Positions 23,868-36,762 of a DNA stretch of 64,000 nt are shown in pieces. The notes under the pieces were generated by a model. That model saw nothing but the letters and a program-made list of their open reading frames with translations. It searched no databases and had not been told where the DNA came from. The first letter of the stretch is position 1, and every line of letters begins with the position of its first letter. This DNA is from Obelidium mucronatum (Eukaryota; Chytridiomycota; Chytridiomycetes; Chytridiales; Chytriomycetaceae): NCBI GenBank assembly GCA_025765595.1, contig JAIVFH010000004.1, positions 558,001 through 622,000 on the forward strand, given 5' to 3'. The translations under genes were made by a program, and so were the position numbers.

Positions 23868-26800
23868 TTACAACACATCCAATCCATAAATATCACTGCT
23901 AAACACTGGCGGTGCTTCAGGGTATTTGGGATCTCTCTTTCGTTCTACTTCTGCCTCCGCGGTTATCGGGACATTCACAGCAGCTCCTCCTGTCTGAGAC
24001 TTGTTTGATCCATTATGTCCCATAGAAGCATAAGCTGCTGCTGCTGCTGCTGCGGCAGATGAAGAGCCCACCAACGCTGAGGCTGGCAAACTACCCATTT
24101 TAACCATGAAGGCAATCTTCTCTTCTTCCACAGTTTTCCCATCCATTCCCTTTGTCACAATGTTCTCTTTTTCAAAAACACCCTCACATCCTGCTTTTAG
24201 GGCCGGAATCAGGCTTGCGTAGGTTGTTTGTAAGATCCTTGACTCTTTGATAAGTCGGTGACTCATCAAGGCGGTGACAAGGCGATAGATAGCCCCTGTT
24301 TTGGTTAACAAGAATTGGGACATTCAATACAAATCGACCCAAAAACAGCAAATAAAGCTTTTTTAACAAACCTCTGATGGAGTTGGTCTTTTCAACTGCT
24401 TTGAAAAGACTGTTTACCAAGAATTCTTCTTCGTAGAAACCTCCTTCACGACCAGCAGCTCGCTTTCTGTCATTTCTACGACGGGATTTTGAGCTATTGG
24501 CTGATCGAAATGGACGATTTTCCGGTTCGCGAAGAAAATCCAGTCTTTCGGGAAGATGCCATGGATGTAGGTGTCAGACATCATATCAATGTTATCCAAA
24601 AGAGGGTCATATTCTCCAGATTCAATTTTAGCTATATTAAAAAAAAATCGTAGGTGCCAATCAGAATCTTAATTCCTGCCTCGGTCAATGATGATTATGG
24701 CAAACCTTGCTTCTCCAGATGATCTTTACGAACAGTTTCCAATCGCGCTCGCTGCTTCTGGAACGTTACCAGCAGCTCCTTCAAGTCGTCCAAAGTCGTT
24801 TCGTACTCAGGAAAGAACTCCCGCCTTGATTTCGGTTTGCACAAGGTCTCCGCGACCATGCTTGTGAGCCTACAAGCAGAGAGGAATTTCAGTCTATAGA
24901 GAAACTAGAGAACGAAAAAAACAAACAAAGAATCTTACCACACGCACGGCTTCGTCCCAAAAAGAGCCCTTCAACAGAGACCGAACTCCAGTCACAATGT
25001 CACCACAGTATTCAATGTACACTGTAGCGGCAGCCGCATGCTCATGCCGCTCCATCAACGTTTCTCCCAACTCATTGGCGATTTCCAAAACTTCCTTTTC
25101 GGGAAGCTGCATTTCCTGTGCGATGCTGAGAGCTTGCTTCCACAGTGGATAATCACTTCTATAAGAGAGCAAGGCCTTTTCCTTCTCTCCTGCCATTTGG
25201 AACACTGAAAAAAAAATGACATTTTTTAACACAAAGAACTTACAAAAAAATAAGTAAACGTACTCAATCCAGACTCCCCGAATCTCGCTTTACTAAACAA
25301 GAATCCTCCATAAGCAACAACAACTTGCTTCCACTTTTCTTCATCCTGCTCATAACGAGCAAGAGCGTCCTTGAATAATTCATTCTTGACCATATAGGGA
25401 ATTAATTCTTCGGCAAACACTACTTTGGCTTCTTCCTTTGTGGACGCATTCGATTCCAGTGCTTCAATCAAGTCAAATAAGTGAGAAAGCGCACTTGAAT
25501 AACGAGACAGATGGTCGTCGATTTTGAAATACTGGCGATGTTGAGGGAGTAACTTGAGAGCTGTAAGGAATGGCAAATATTCTCTTGGATCCTAAAAAGC
25601 AAAAAGCTAGATTAATACCAAAAAAAAAAAAAAAAAAGAAGTTCCGAAAATAAAAGATTCTTCTTCTTTTTTCTTTTTTACCTTTTGACTGTACTGTGCA
25701 ACCATGACAACCAACTGGAAATCATACATCCCCAATGCCACATTATACAGCAAGTTCGCATTCGCCAAGAAAATCAAGTATTTCAACGCGTTTTCGGTCT
25801 CTTCAAGAGAAATCGCCTTCATGCTCTTGACTTTTCCCATCGCTCCTTCCAAATCTTGAGGTGTTTGCTTCGCAAAAGTCGTCAATACTGTGGTGACATA
25901 GGTGGTTGTGGCATCGAATGGAGCAAGTGCGGTGCGTAACGTTGTGCAAAGGGTGTTGACTTTTTCTTGGGGCTTGAAGTAGGGGTTTGCTCGTTTTGGA
26001 GGTGGCGGCGACGGGATGTACATGGTAGTTGTAACATCGGTTTCACTGTATTCGTTTTTTGAGGATCAATTAGAAAATAAGACGGGTTAAGTATTCTCAC
26101 CTCAAGCTGTTGACAAACAGGTTCAAATAATCTGCATCTTTAACAGACTTGACGAATAAGTCAACATTGGCCATAAATAATTCTGGGTTGTGATCAACCA
26201 ATAAATTCATGTTGATTCTGTGTTTACGACAGAGAATGAACGCCTTGGAGTAGTCCAAACTGTCATACGCCAAGAGTTAATATCTGGAAGCGAAATAGAA
26301 AAACGAGAACACATACTTGTTCAAGGAAGTTCGAATAATACTCAAAACCAATGCACGGGGATAAATGGTCTCCAAGTTTCCATCGAGGCATTTGCAGAAT
26401 CAACTTCATATCCGCCGGGAACGGCAGCAACGATTCTAGATCCTCTTTCCACACGGCGCAATGTTTCATCATGAACCATGGCGCCCGTTGCTGGAATGTT
26501 CAAATCATCTAAAGGCATACTATCAGCTGAAATTCAAGTCACAAGCCTAAAATTCCTCTTTAACCTTCGATTTCCACACCACTCAATGGAATGAACCGAG
26601 CAGTGTGCTGACAAGGTGGTTACAATGATATGATCGTCATGAACAAAAAACGACGTCACTTCGGATGAAACCAGTCGAGCATTGATGAATACAGTCGGTT
26701 TCTGTCGCTCAGTCCAATAACAACAGTCTGTAGCGATTCTGGATCTGTCCCTATCTCTACCGATCCAATCCATGGACACACTGCTGGTAACTCTGTCACG

Positions 26801-28481
26801 AATTCAGCGCTCCAAAATCCATCAACATTTTCGACTAAGATGCAAAGTTAGCATTCAGAATATGGCAAAATCGGTGAATACATACTCTGATAAACAGCAC
26901 CATCATCTGCCTCCGCTATCAATGTATTACTCCTCAAATCTCCATTCAATCTGAACAGACCAGAAGATGTGGGTAAATCTACTTTTCCAGAATCCAAAAC
27001 CTTTCCAGAATTGACATCAATGTCAAAATAGACTACACAGTCGCCACGTGTCGAATCCAGAGAATTGGAAACAATAACCATCAATGTTGAAGGACCGTGA
27101 AATGTGATTTGACGATACAGCGACCCCAACGGAGCTTCATGTTGAATGGAGGTGGTGACTGGCTTGTCGCTGTTAATATCTTTTACGAGTGCCATGGAAT
27201 TATTCGAGAGCAAGACAGCGACAAGATCATATTCCCCGACAGCGGCAGAGTTTACTGCAGCTTCGAAAGGCCCAATTTTAGTTTCGTACATTGGAGGAGG
27301 CATGTTGCTGGTTCTGAAGGGCGTGACAAGAATGAATCTCCCATCAGTCACCACCACAGGGTTGACTTGTGCTTTGAGATGACGAGGAAGCGGTTTGGAT
27401 GATAGTAGTGAAGGCATACTTGTGGAGTTTTGTGGCCTTTTCAGAAGAAATGTAGAGAAGTAGGGCATCTTCAGGGTCCCACAGAATAACATCAATCTCA
27501 GCGTGGACGATTTCTTGTTTCAGATAGTAGTAGTAGTTGCCCATAGTCCACAGCTGGACAACTGTTTCCCCTCTTCTCTTCAAGAATACTGCCAAAATGG
27601 TGGAGTCGGCATTCCAGGCCAACTGTTCGACCAAAGTGTCCTTGTCACTTTCACGAAGGGCAAATTCGCCATGGCGCAAGCCATTTGTTTCAAAGAAAGC
27701 AATCTGCAGCTGTGAAGAGGGAAGCGTCTGGACAGTAGCGATCAGATTTCCTTGCGGCCGCCAAGCGAGAGTCTTTTGCAGATTTGGAATCTCCTCACAC
27801 ACGGAATGCAGCTCGCCCTCGCGCGTGAAAATCTTGACGACGCGGCGCTGCTCCGCCACATCGACGAACGAAACGGCGAAAAACTTTCCGTCGTGGCGCC
27901 ACGAAATGCGCGGCGCCAAGTCGTCGCCGACGCACAGCGAGTTGCGGGCGTCTGGCCGCGCTTCCTTCGCGGCGTCTTTCCCAGCGGCGCCGTGGAACTG
28001 CGTCTCCTTTGCGCCCCAGCCGACGCTCACGCTGACGTGCGCCGCCGCGCCCGCCGCCGGCCGCCAGCGGCGCCTCGCCGACCGCGTCGAACGCCGCCGT
28101 CACCACGTGCACGCGGCCCGCCGCCGCAACAGCGCCCAGCTCGCCGTCCGGCGCCCACTGCAGCGCCGCCGCGCCGCCGTCGAACGCGCCGACGAGTTCG
28201 CACTGCGCCGCGCCCGCCGCCCGCACGCCCAGCCGCCCGTCGCCGAGCAGTGCGACGAGCGCCCCGTCCACGTGCGCCGCCCCGACCGCCGGCGCCGCAA
28301 AACTATCGTCGCCGAACAGCGGCGCCGCCCCGCCTGCGTCGACAACCCACACGCGCCCCGCCAAGTCCGTGCCGACGACTGCCACGCGCCGCAAGTCGCT
28401 GTCCACCGTGAGCTGCGGCGCCGAAAGCGCCAGTCCTCCCAGCTGCGAATGCGTTACCGATGTTTGGAGCAGTGACCGCAT
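23868..28481 (-). CDS. ELP1: Elongator complex protein 1 (IKI3/IKAP), with frame breaks
   Basis: Scaffold subunit of Elongator, which makes the cm5 and derived side chains on wobble uridines of tRNA in the cytoplasm. The N-terminal WD40 part includes VSVGWGAKETQFHG, SWRHDGKFFAVSF, WRPQGNLIAT, WNADSTILAVFL and QLWTMGNYYYYLKQ, all strongly ELP1-like; NMPPPM and RLVSSEVTSFF follow. The helical C-terminal half has YDFQLVVMVAQYSQKDPREY, YGGFLF and LLKGSFWDEAVRV, and ends in FSSDIYGLDVL. An Ala run is coded by GCT/GCA repeats at about 24030-24056. Frame is kept only by dropping bases near 28045, 27373, 26700-26701, 26419, 26382, 24824, 24566 and 24499; introns separate several exons in the 3' half. 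The first 500 bases of coding sequence are extremely GC-rich and Ala-rich. The start at 28481 lies 64 bp from a divergent GPCR start. Confidence 0.92.
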
Positions 28482-28545
28482 CTGTAAACTGAAAGAATAA
28501 AATTGGAAAATAAAAATTAAAAAAAAGGAAAGATCAAAGATACCA

Positions 28546-31500
28546 ATGAACAACAATGATCAAGAGCCAAAGTCGCAATCTACTGTTACTATTGCCGTTC
28601 TCGGAGATTACAGTCTCTACAATCCAGATTCCACCTCCTCCACACGGCACCAGATTTTCAACAATTTCATACTGGATCATCTTATGTCTCGCGTCAATTC
28701 AAACTTCGATCTTCTCCCCAATACTAAAATCATAACCAAGCGTTTCAATAATGTGGGATCAATGCCAGGGCTGAACGCGTTTGTGGGGGCCACAATTGTT
28801 GCCAACCCATCCAACGATGGTGAAATTTCTTTTCGCTTTGTATCATGGCACCAACACTATAAAGCTTACCATTGAAATTGAAAAACAGATATTGTTGCAG
28901 TTATTGAAGCAAACCCCACTCTTTCGCTTGCTGCGCTTCAAACGGAATCAAATATCATTCCATCAAGCAAAATACCTTTCTGCTCTATTTCAGCGCTGCC
29001 TCGGCGCCGCGACTTTCCAGAATCGAAATTTCAGATTTCAACGCGTCTTTATGATCGTCAATTGAATTTTCAGACCCATTTGTTAATGTTCCTATCATCG
29101 TTGAACGTTTCGAGAATCGGAATTGTGTGCGAATCCGCTGGAGGTATAAAATATTTTTCGAATTAATTTGAGTTTTAATTTTTACTGTTGGATTACAGTG
29201 GCAGATGTATTGACAGACGAACTGGCTCGAGCTGGAATCAATGTCCCTGTGACTATGTATCTGCACATGGAACTGGATAAAATTCTGGACGCTTTAAATT
29301 CTGACGATATTCGATATACGGTTGTATTTTCGTCCGATGCTGCAAGGGTCGCAACTTTATTTGAGTACACACAAACTCCCCATTCAGATTTGCCCTCGAC
29401 GTCAACTTCCATCTCGTCAGTATGGATCAGCTACATAAATTTCTCTGTATCAAATGTTTCGATGAGCCAAAATCTGTGGTTAATACCGGAACTTATGGCT
29501 GGAAGTGAGTCTCCGTCTCAACATTGGCTAAATTTGAATCAATCTCTGGCTGAAGCATCGCTTCAAATTTCTTCAAACCTGTAAGTTATTGACTTTTTAA
29601 TTATTTGATTTATCATTCGAGAACTCAAAGCTCGTGCAAAGCACAATGGCAGATGTTTTACAAGGATCTGAACAAATTCCAAATAGTACATTTCGAGGAA
29701 TTACAGAGCCTATAGAAAGCTTAAATAACTGCATTATGGTTATAGCGAACTCGTTGAATCTGGTAGTCTCGGAATTTTATTTTTATTAACATCATATTCA
29801 CCCTAAATTGCTGATAGATTCTTGGAACACAGTCAAACCTTACAAATACACAGATACGGCAAAAATTAAGTTTGCCTGTATTTCAAAATTCTGGATATCC
29901 TGGTCTCCGAACAACACCGCTCAACTTTGATGACAGTGGTGCTGTGAGGCAAACTTTTACCTGGACCGCTACTTCGAATACTACCGTTCTCGCAATTTCT
30001 TGGTTCCACGGCTCTGTAACATTTTTTGTTCCCCCTTCATTTACATGGCCGACTGACGGATCCACGACTCCTGCTACTGTCAAGCAGAATGTCAAAAACT
30101 ATGTAACAATTGCGTCAGCTCTAGAAGCTGTATCAGCTCTCCTGATAATTGCTTCTTTGTATATAAATATACGGTTTCGCAATCATCCCGTGATTCGGCA
30201 CTCAAGCGCCTATTTCAATAACTTGATCATTGTGGGGGCAACCATCAACTACCTTTCTATACCAAGCTTTTTGGAATTAACAAGAAATACAATGGCTCTT
30301 GGGTGCTTAGCTCGTGTTTGGCTTCCATTGATTGGATTCTCACTCATGTGGTTGGCTATCATTGTCAAGAATCTCCGCGTTTGGTATATTTTCAGTTTTG
30401 ATGGCAAAATCGAAGCATGGAAACTCAGTTCATTGATTTCAACGATACCTCTGGCTATTCTGATGATTGTTAATGTCGTGAGTTGAGGAATTTGATTGTA
30501 CTTCAAACATCAACTTCCAAGTCTGATATAATTCTTGACAATTTAATAGGCCTTCATATCATATTGGACATCTCAAGTATGGACTGTTTTCCAGTTGAGC
30601 ATCTCGGGAGACATTGCAACAACAACATGTATATTTGGAAATACTTACACAATAGTCCCACTTGCAACTTTCAATGCCTTGCTTCTTCTATCACTCCCTG
30701 TACTCTCTTACCTGACCCGAAACATCCCATCGACTCATTCGGAATCCGTGTTCTTACTCCTCAATTTCGCATTCTACTTGTTTGCTGGCGTCTCTGTCAT
30801 TCCAGAAATCAAGCTGAGCCAAAAGTGGCTGAAGGGTATCTATGCAGGCGCAGGGATCTGGGTGGCAACCACATTCACTGTCGGCATCTATTTTGGTGGG
30901 AAAATGCTGCAACTACTGAGAGAGTACAAGGCTGGATTGGCTGTTCGGAAGAAGGCACGCGGTTTTGCCGTGAGGGTTAGTAACAGTATTCGTGCAAGTG
31001 TTGCAAGAGCGAGTGTGGCAAGTATAGGTGGCGGGAGTATACTGAAAAAGAGTTACGCTGCCTTGTTTGAATCGAAAGGGGCGTTGGCTGTCGTGGTTGT
31101 GGATGGGGGTGATTTTGGGACTTGTAGTTTTAATCAAATAGGAAGCGCAATTAGTTCAAATGGAATCAATACGGCTGGTATTTGGGGTGGGACCACGGGT
31201 GGAGGGGGTGGTGGCGGTTGTGGTGGACTGACAGTTGATCTTGGGGATCGAGCCCATCGATTATCAATATCTAGCATTGGAGGGCGATCTATGGGTGGAG
31301 GGCGATCATCTTTTAGCAATCGCGATGTAGTAATTTCCAGGGGATCTGAGACGGGATACAATACCAGCACAGACAACTTTCGTGGGGGAATTGAAACTCC
31401 GCCCCAGAAAGCAAATTCAACCCTTCGTTCGACAGCAGGAATAATTGTGAAAGCTCGTCCAGCTACAAGTGGACTTTGATCAGATGAGAGACACGGCCCC

Positions 31501-32267
31501 GCCACCCCTTGCTGGAAGGCGAAAGTCAATATCCACTTCGGAATTATCAAACATTCCTGTTATAGTAAGCACGTCAGAAGAGGATGAAAATTCTCTGAAG
31601 GAGAGAATGAGTCAACCACGAGCTGTTGATGGCAAATTGGTCCGAAAACCATCACATCTGCAAAAAGCATGCAGCGCTTTATCAATATCTGCAATTGATC
31701 AAAGTCAAACGTCAGATCGAAATACAGATATTGACAACACAAGCAGATTATCGTATGCTGGATCAAATATAAGCATCAACCAACAAAAATCTTATCAGAA
31801 TGGGTCAAATCAGAGTCTTGCAAAGGATTATATACCGACATATGACTCAAAAATGTCTTCAACATTCCCCGTCTCTAGAGACTCTCCGAGATCATCTGAT
31901 ATTAATTCGTTGTCGGAAGACATTTAACACGAGGAACGTCAAACACCAGTTTGGGACCCACTCTGATTATAAGAAATAGAAGCACAAGAGAAAATGGACC
32001 TGAAAAATTCACGCCAAGACGGAGGAACAGTCCCAACATTTGATGCTTACTGCACCAGGCCCGCTACCCCTCCTGCCGAAACGACCTTTACCTCGTAATA
32101 ACAGAGGTCTCGCAGAATCAAAAGGCGCATTGGTTCAAATCAAAGACAATTCAGATACTACCGATGTTATCATCCCTGTCCCACGCGTGAAACAACAAAG
32201 TCGCCCAACGAGCACAGCGAGCAAGTTTCGCCAGCAGCATCGGGAAACGAAGCGTGAAAACATTTAA
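28546..32267 (+). CDS. Class C GPCR (GABA-B-like), divergent member
   Basis: A seven-transmembrane receptor with a long extracellular ligand-binding region. It begins with STVTIAVLGDYSLYNP without an evident signal peptide and continues over several short exons as a Venus-flytrap-like region (for example ILDALNSDDIRYTVVFSSDA). A PTDG linker precedes TM1 (ASALEAVSALLIIASLYI). TM3 has GCLARVWLPLIGFSLMWLAI followed by VKNLRVWYIFSF, the class C pattern seen in GABA-B receptors. TM4-TM7 follow to WVATTFTVGIYFGGKMLQLL. The cytosolic tail is Gly- and Ser-rich, more than 250 residues, without the C-terminal domain of the other four receptors here. A base at 31471-31472 must be dropped to continue the tail; the stop is at 31925-31927 in one frame and at 32267 if one more break is allowed. 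Several VFT exon boundaries are not resolved. Confidence 0.8.
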
Positions 32268-33041
32268 TTCTCAAAAACACAACCGGAATACACAAGGGTT
32301 TGGTATCTCTCCCTATCGTTGCAATGCGGGGAGGAGTGACTTTTGAGGAGTCAGGGCCCCTTTTCTTATTACACTGGGACCCGGTGGTCACAAGTGGAAA
32401 TTTGCAAAGATTTCATTGTATTGGGTAAATTCGAGGCAAGGGTGGATCATGTTTTCTGGAGTCGATGGATTCTTGTCAACGCCATTTGTGAAAGGACACG
32501 GTTATTACAACTGGTGGAGGTGGTGGTGGTGTGGGCACGCTGCGAAAAAGGCAATCGTTTATGATGATCAGAAACCTGAGGAATTCTTCAATGACTTGGT
32601 TGAATTCGCAAACGTCTTTATCGCTTGTGAGAATAGAGTTTTCGACACTGGATGACGCCGAATTCGCTGTGTCTGTATTGACAGAAATGCAAAGCTTGTA
32701 TCTTGTGTGATTCTTGTTGGGAAACCTGGTTGTTTCTATAAAGTTTTGCAACTTGACTTCCCCTCTAGTTTTCAAACTCACAAGTGCCAATCAGAATGCC
32801 AATATTTTGACCAGCATCCGCAACGACATTTTCTTTTGGTTGGTCGCGATGAAGCACCTCTTGTTCTTGTTGAATAGCGTTTCGGCATTCTGTGAAGGTT
32901 CTTTTTATGCGTGGGATATTGTGTTATTTTTCAGTTGCAAGCCTGCTAAAGTTTCAGAATATGAAGTCTTTCAATTATCTTATTAAAAGTTTGTAGTCGA
33001 TCGATAATTTTACTGAACCATTAAAAACCTGAAAAAAAAAC
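32268..33041. other. Intergenic region between convergent genes
   Basis: Downstream regions of the receptor gene (plus) and the SEL1 gene (minus). Nothing with coding character or structure was recognised. Confidence 0.45.
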
Positions 33042-36000
33042 TCATTTACTGCCGGAGAGTGCCTTTGTTGCTTCTTTAATACCCTGCGCCTCCGCGCGTT
33101 TGAACCACATAATCGCCTGCTCTTCATTCTTTGCGCATCCCCGTCCTTCGCGACAGCACCTTCCCATATTGTACTCTGCTTCTGGAAGACCCGCCATTGC
33201 TGCTCGTCTAAACATTCCGAATCCAGTGACATCATTTCTGGCAATACCTCGACCAGTCATATACAGTTCACCAAGATTATTACAAGCGCGGCTATGACCC
33301 AAGTCACTGGCTTTCTTGTACCACATTGCGGCTTGAGCAACATCTTGCTTGAATGCAGAGAAATTCTTGAGAAGCGGGGAGTTGACTTTGTTGGTGGGTG
33401 GCGGTGGCTGTAACTGAGACGAGGCGTCTGTTGGTGTTTTTGGCGAATCGGGGGCACTTTCTTGACGGCCCGAGCTGATAGTACTTGTTCTACTCATTTC
33501 AGCATCGGCGTCAATTAGATCGGATTTCACTGGTTTTGGTGGGACAACACTTCCAACAGGTTCGTCGGAAGGCTTCGACCGTTTATCCAGAACTTCGTTG
33601 ACATCGCTTCGACCACTAGATACAGATGCGGTCCAGTTATGTGGGTCAACAGCACCAGGGGTGAAACCTGTCGCACAAGCAAGACCAACAGCGAAGGCGG
33701 CCTCCGAGTAGCCTCCTGCCTCCCATGCACGTGTGTACCACTTAACGGCTTTAGTTGGATCAGGAGCGACACCAATTCCTTTGGTGTAAGCCTCTCCGAG
33801 AGCAAGAGCGGCCTCTTTGTTGTTTCCGTTCTCCCAAGCCTTCATCAACCATGCCTGTGATTCAAATGTTAGACAAAATGAATAATCCGAACATTGAAAA
33901 TACCATTGCTTGTCCAGGGTCCGAACAATCGAGTCCCTTTCCAACAATTAAGTACGCAGCGTATGTCACTTGTGCTTCATGGTATCCACTTTCGGCACTT
34001 CTTCGGAACCACTTAACAGCTGTAGCAGGATCGGCTTGAGAAGAATGGAATTGACCAATGTGAAACATGGCCGTAATAGCCTTGGGCGAAATGGTGCTCA
34101 AGTCAGGATCCAAAAACTCCCTTGCATCTACATTTCCAGAAGTAGCCAAATTGGCAAGTTGCTCAACAGCTGCGGCATAGAATCCCCATTCCAAGTTTCT
34201 TAAAGCAGCATTCAACGCGGGGTCTTCGGCTCTTTTTTTCATCAAGTTCTCCTCACGTTGCTTGATAGTTTCCTCCATCTTTTTACGCTCCTTATCGCGT
34301 TTTCGTGACTCTTTCCGAAGTTGAGCAGCAAGCTCAGCAGCAGCTTCGTTGGCAGCAAGCTGTTCCTGCTCAAGAACCTTCATGCGAGCGAGAACACGAG
34401 CGCGCCAAGCAGCCCCTGCAACAGCGTCGACTGGAACTCCCAGACCTCTTTCATATCCCTAAATATAACCAATATAAATATACTAGTAAAAATTATCTTA
34501 CTAGGACCTACCTCGGCGACAGCGTCCTCTGCCTCAACAAATCCACCATCTGCAGCTCTGTGCAACCAGCTCATAGCTTCACCTCCTTTGTTCTTCCCTC
34601 TCAAATACATACCAAACTCATACATTGCCTCTGCATTTCCAGAATCCGCAGCACTTCGGACCAACACAATACCTGGACCATCCAACGTTCCTGCCATCCT
34701 CGCCAAATGTCTTCCATGATTCAACATGCCCTGACTCGTTGCCAAAACGGCTTTTCTGCGAGCATTGAACTCGGCAGCTTTCGCGGCGTTTGGCAATCGA
34801 GACGGCTGATGCAATTCAATCAGCATTCTCAAAGCCTCAGCATTGTCATCAATCTTAATAGCACGCTCCCAATGAGTAGCAGCCATGGAAAAGTTCAACT
34901 GGTTGTAATAGTTCAAACCAACAGTAAATTCCCGTTCAGAATCCGGAGTAGCGCCAATAGGGAGTCCGGGAACTCGAGTAGCTTGAGCAACCTTCACGAT
35001 TGACGGTCTGAGACTTGTCGCAGATGGTTCAACAACAGGGGTGAGACTGAAACCAGGAATTTGATTCAAAGCCGCAAATTTGGCATTATTCTCCATTTGC
35101 CGTTTAATCGCTTCATCTTGTGCTTTGCGCTGCTTTGCACGGGCCTTTTCTTCAGGAGTAAGCTCAGGTTCGAGAATTGAAGTAAAGGCACTGGTTAGTG
35201 TCCCCAGGAATGATTTTGCTCTTGTGGTTGTTTGCGGCCGAATCGTTTCGTCTTCAGAATCAGATGAAATGTCTTCGTCATCGGAGTCTTTCGACGCCTT
35301 TTTCGCTGGTGGGTTGTTGGTCGGTGCAGGGGCAGCATAAGGGCTTGCCAAGCCCCCGCCAATGGGATCAGCCGCGCGACGGAGATATGAAGAAAAGATG
35401 GAGGGTTTCGCTTCAGGTTCATTGTCTTCGGAATCTGCAGCATCTTCTTCATCAGTAGAATTGTAGTTCGAGGAATCCGATGTGATACTAGAATCCGAGT
35501 CCGACTGTACAAAGAGTGCATCAGGCGGGGAATGTATTAAAAAATGACTTACACTTGAAGCGACCTTTGTTCGCCCCTTGCTCACCGCTTTCGAAGATTT
35601 CTTCTTGACAACTTTGCGAACTACAATTACATCGCCTTCAGACTGGAATGTAGATTTTAGTATGAAAAAAAGACGTTTCACGGAAACAACTCACGTCATC
35701 ATCGTCATCGCTGCCCTGCTCCATAATAAATACACGTTTCTTCTTCTTGACGCCATTTTCAGCGGTGCTCGAAGTCGGTGAAACAACAGAATCAACAACT
35801 GACGGAGACAGTGGGGGTGTCATGAGTTTTGCCAAAGGTACATTGTCCGACTCATCAATGGGGATAAATGCATGTGGTTCTGCGACTGCAGTGTCCATGG
35901 GCGGGTAAGGTGCTGGATAGGCGGCAGTCGGAGGCGGGTAGGGGGATTCAGCGACCACTTCGACACTGGGGACAACGACAACCAATTCCTCTTTTGGGGT

Positions 36001-36480
36001 TGGAGCAATTGGTTGCGGTTCTTCTGTTACAGCAGGAGTAGCAGCCTTGGACTTCTTCGATTTCTTTGGTTTCGTGACTTCAGGTTCAGTTGATGCGCTG
36101 GCACTTGGTTCTTGCACCACAGCAACAGGCTTAGCGGTATCAACTTTTGGCACGGGTTCTTCAGCATTTGCTTCCTGCTTTGAAGCCTTCTTGGACTTTG
36201 AGCCGTCACTCTTCTTGGACTTCTTCGGTTTCTTATCGGATTCCAGTACTTCCAGGACAGATGCAGGTGCGATGGAGGCATTCAGATTCTCTTGAACTGG
36301 TTCTGGTTCTGGTTCGACTTTCGTTTCAACTACGACGGCTGATGCTGCAGGTTGAGCAGGTTCGGTGGGTTCTGCTGGCTTTGGATCCTTAACCTTCTTG
36401 GATTTCTCCTTCTTAGGCTCCTTATTCTCCTTATCCTTCTTTGATTTTGACTTCTTCGGTGGTAGGACAGCGTCAGCCAT
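33042..36480 (-). CDS. SEL1-repeat protein with Lys-rich N-terminus
   Basis: A long protein, about 1,060 residues in at least five exons with no frame break. The first 240 residues are low-complexity and Lys/Glu/Pro-rich (PPKKSKSKKDKENKEPKKEK and similar), then an acidic Ser/Asp stretch around SDSDSSITSDSSNYNSTDEE. A helical linker with EKARAKQRKAQDEAIKRQME leads to the SEL1 part. SEL1 units include SAADSGNAEAMYEFGMYLRG, HRAADGGFVEAEDAVAEGYE, RSAESGYHEAQVTYAAYLIV, KAWENGNNKEAALALGEAYT, KASDLGHSRACNNLGELYMT and RRAAMAGLPEAEYNMGRCCR, of the A-x-x-x-G-x-x-x-A type. SEL1 proteins act as adaptors, for instance in chitin synthase activation or ER-associated degradation; which applies here cannot be told. 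No membrane segment is evident, so a soluble scaffold is more likely than a Hrd3/SEL1L role. Confidence 0.82.
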
Positions 36481-36762
36481 TATGATGCGATTGATGCAGC
36501 TGAATTGATGATTGAATTGAAAAGAAAAAAGTCGGCCAAGGGGACTTTGAAACAGTCAAGTTTCAGCTCCTCCGATTTCTTTCATCCTGAATTTGAAAAT
36601 ATGTCTTACAAATTTAGTTCATCGTCGGAGTCATACATAACGTTTATTGCTTGATTGTAACATTCCGTATCCGAAGCCTTCGAATACCAAAAGTGCATGT
36701 GTATGATATTGGATAACTGTATGTTTATTGAACGGATGGAAAACAACTAACAAAATAATCAA

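Noticed and set aside
27537..28475. Long plus-strand open frame (312 codons) opposite the ELP1 5' end
   Set aside because: It is an Arg/Ala-rich shadow of the GC-rich ELP1 N-terminus, has no domain, and the minus strand carries unmistakable ELP1 sequence.
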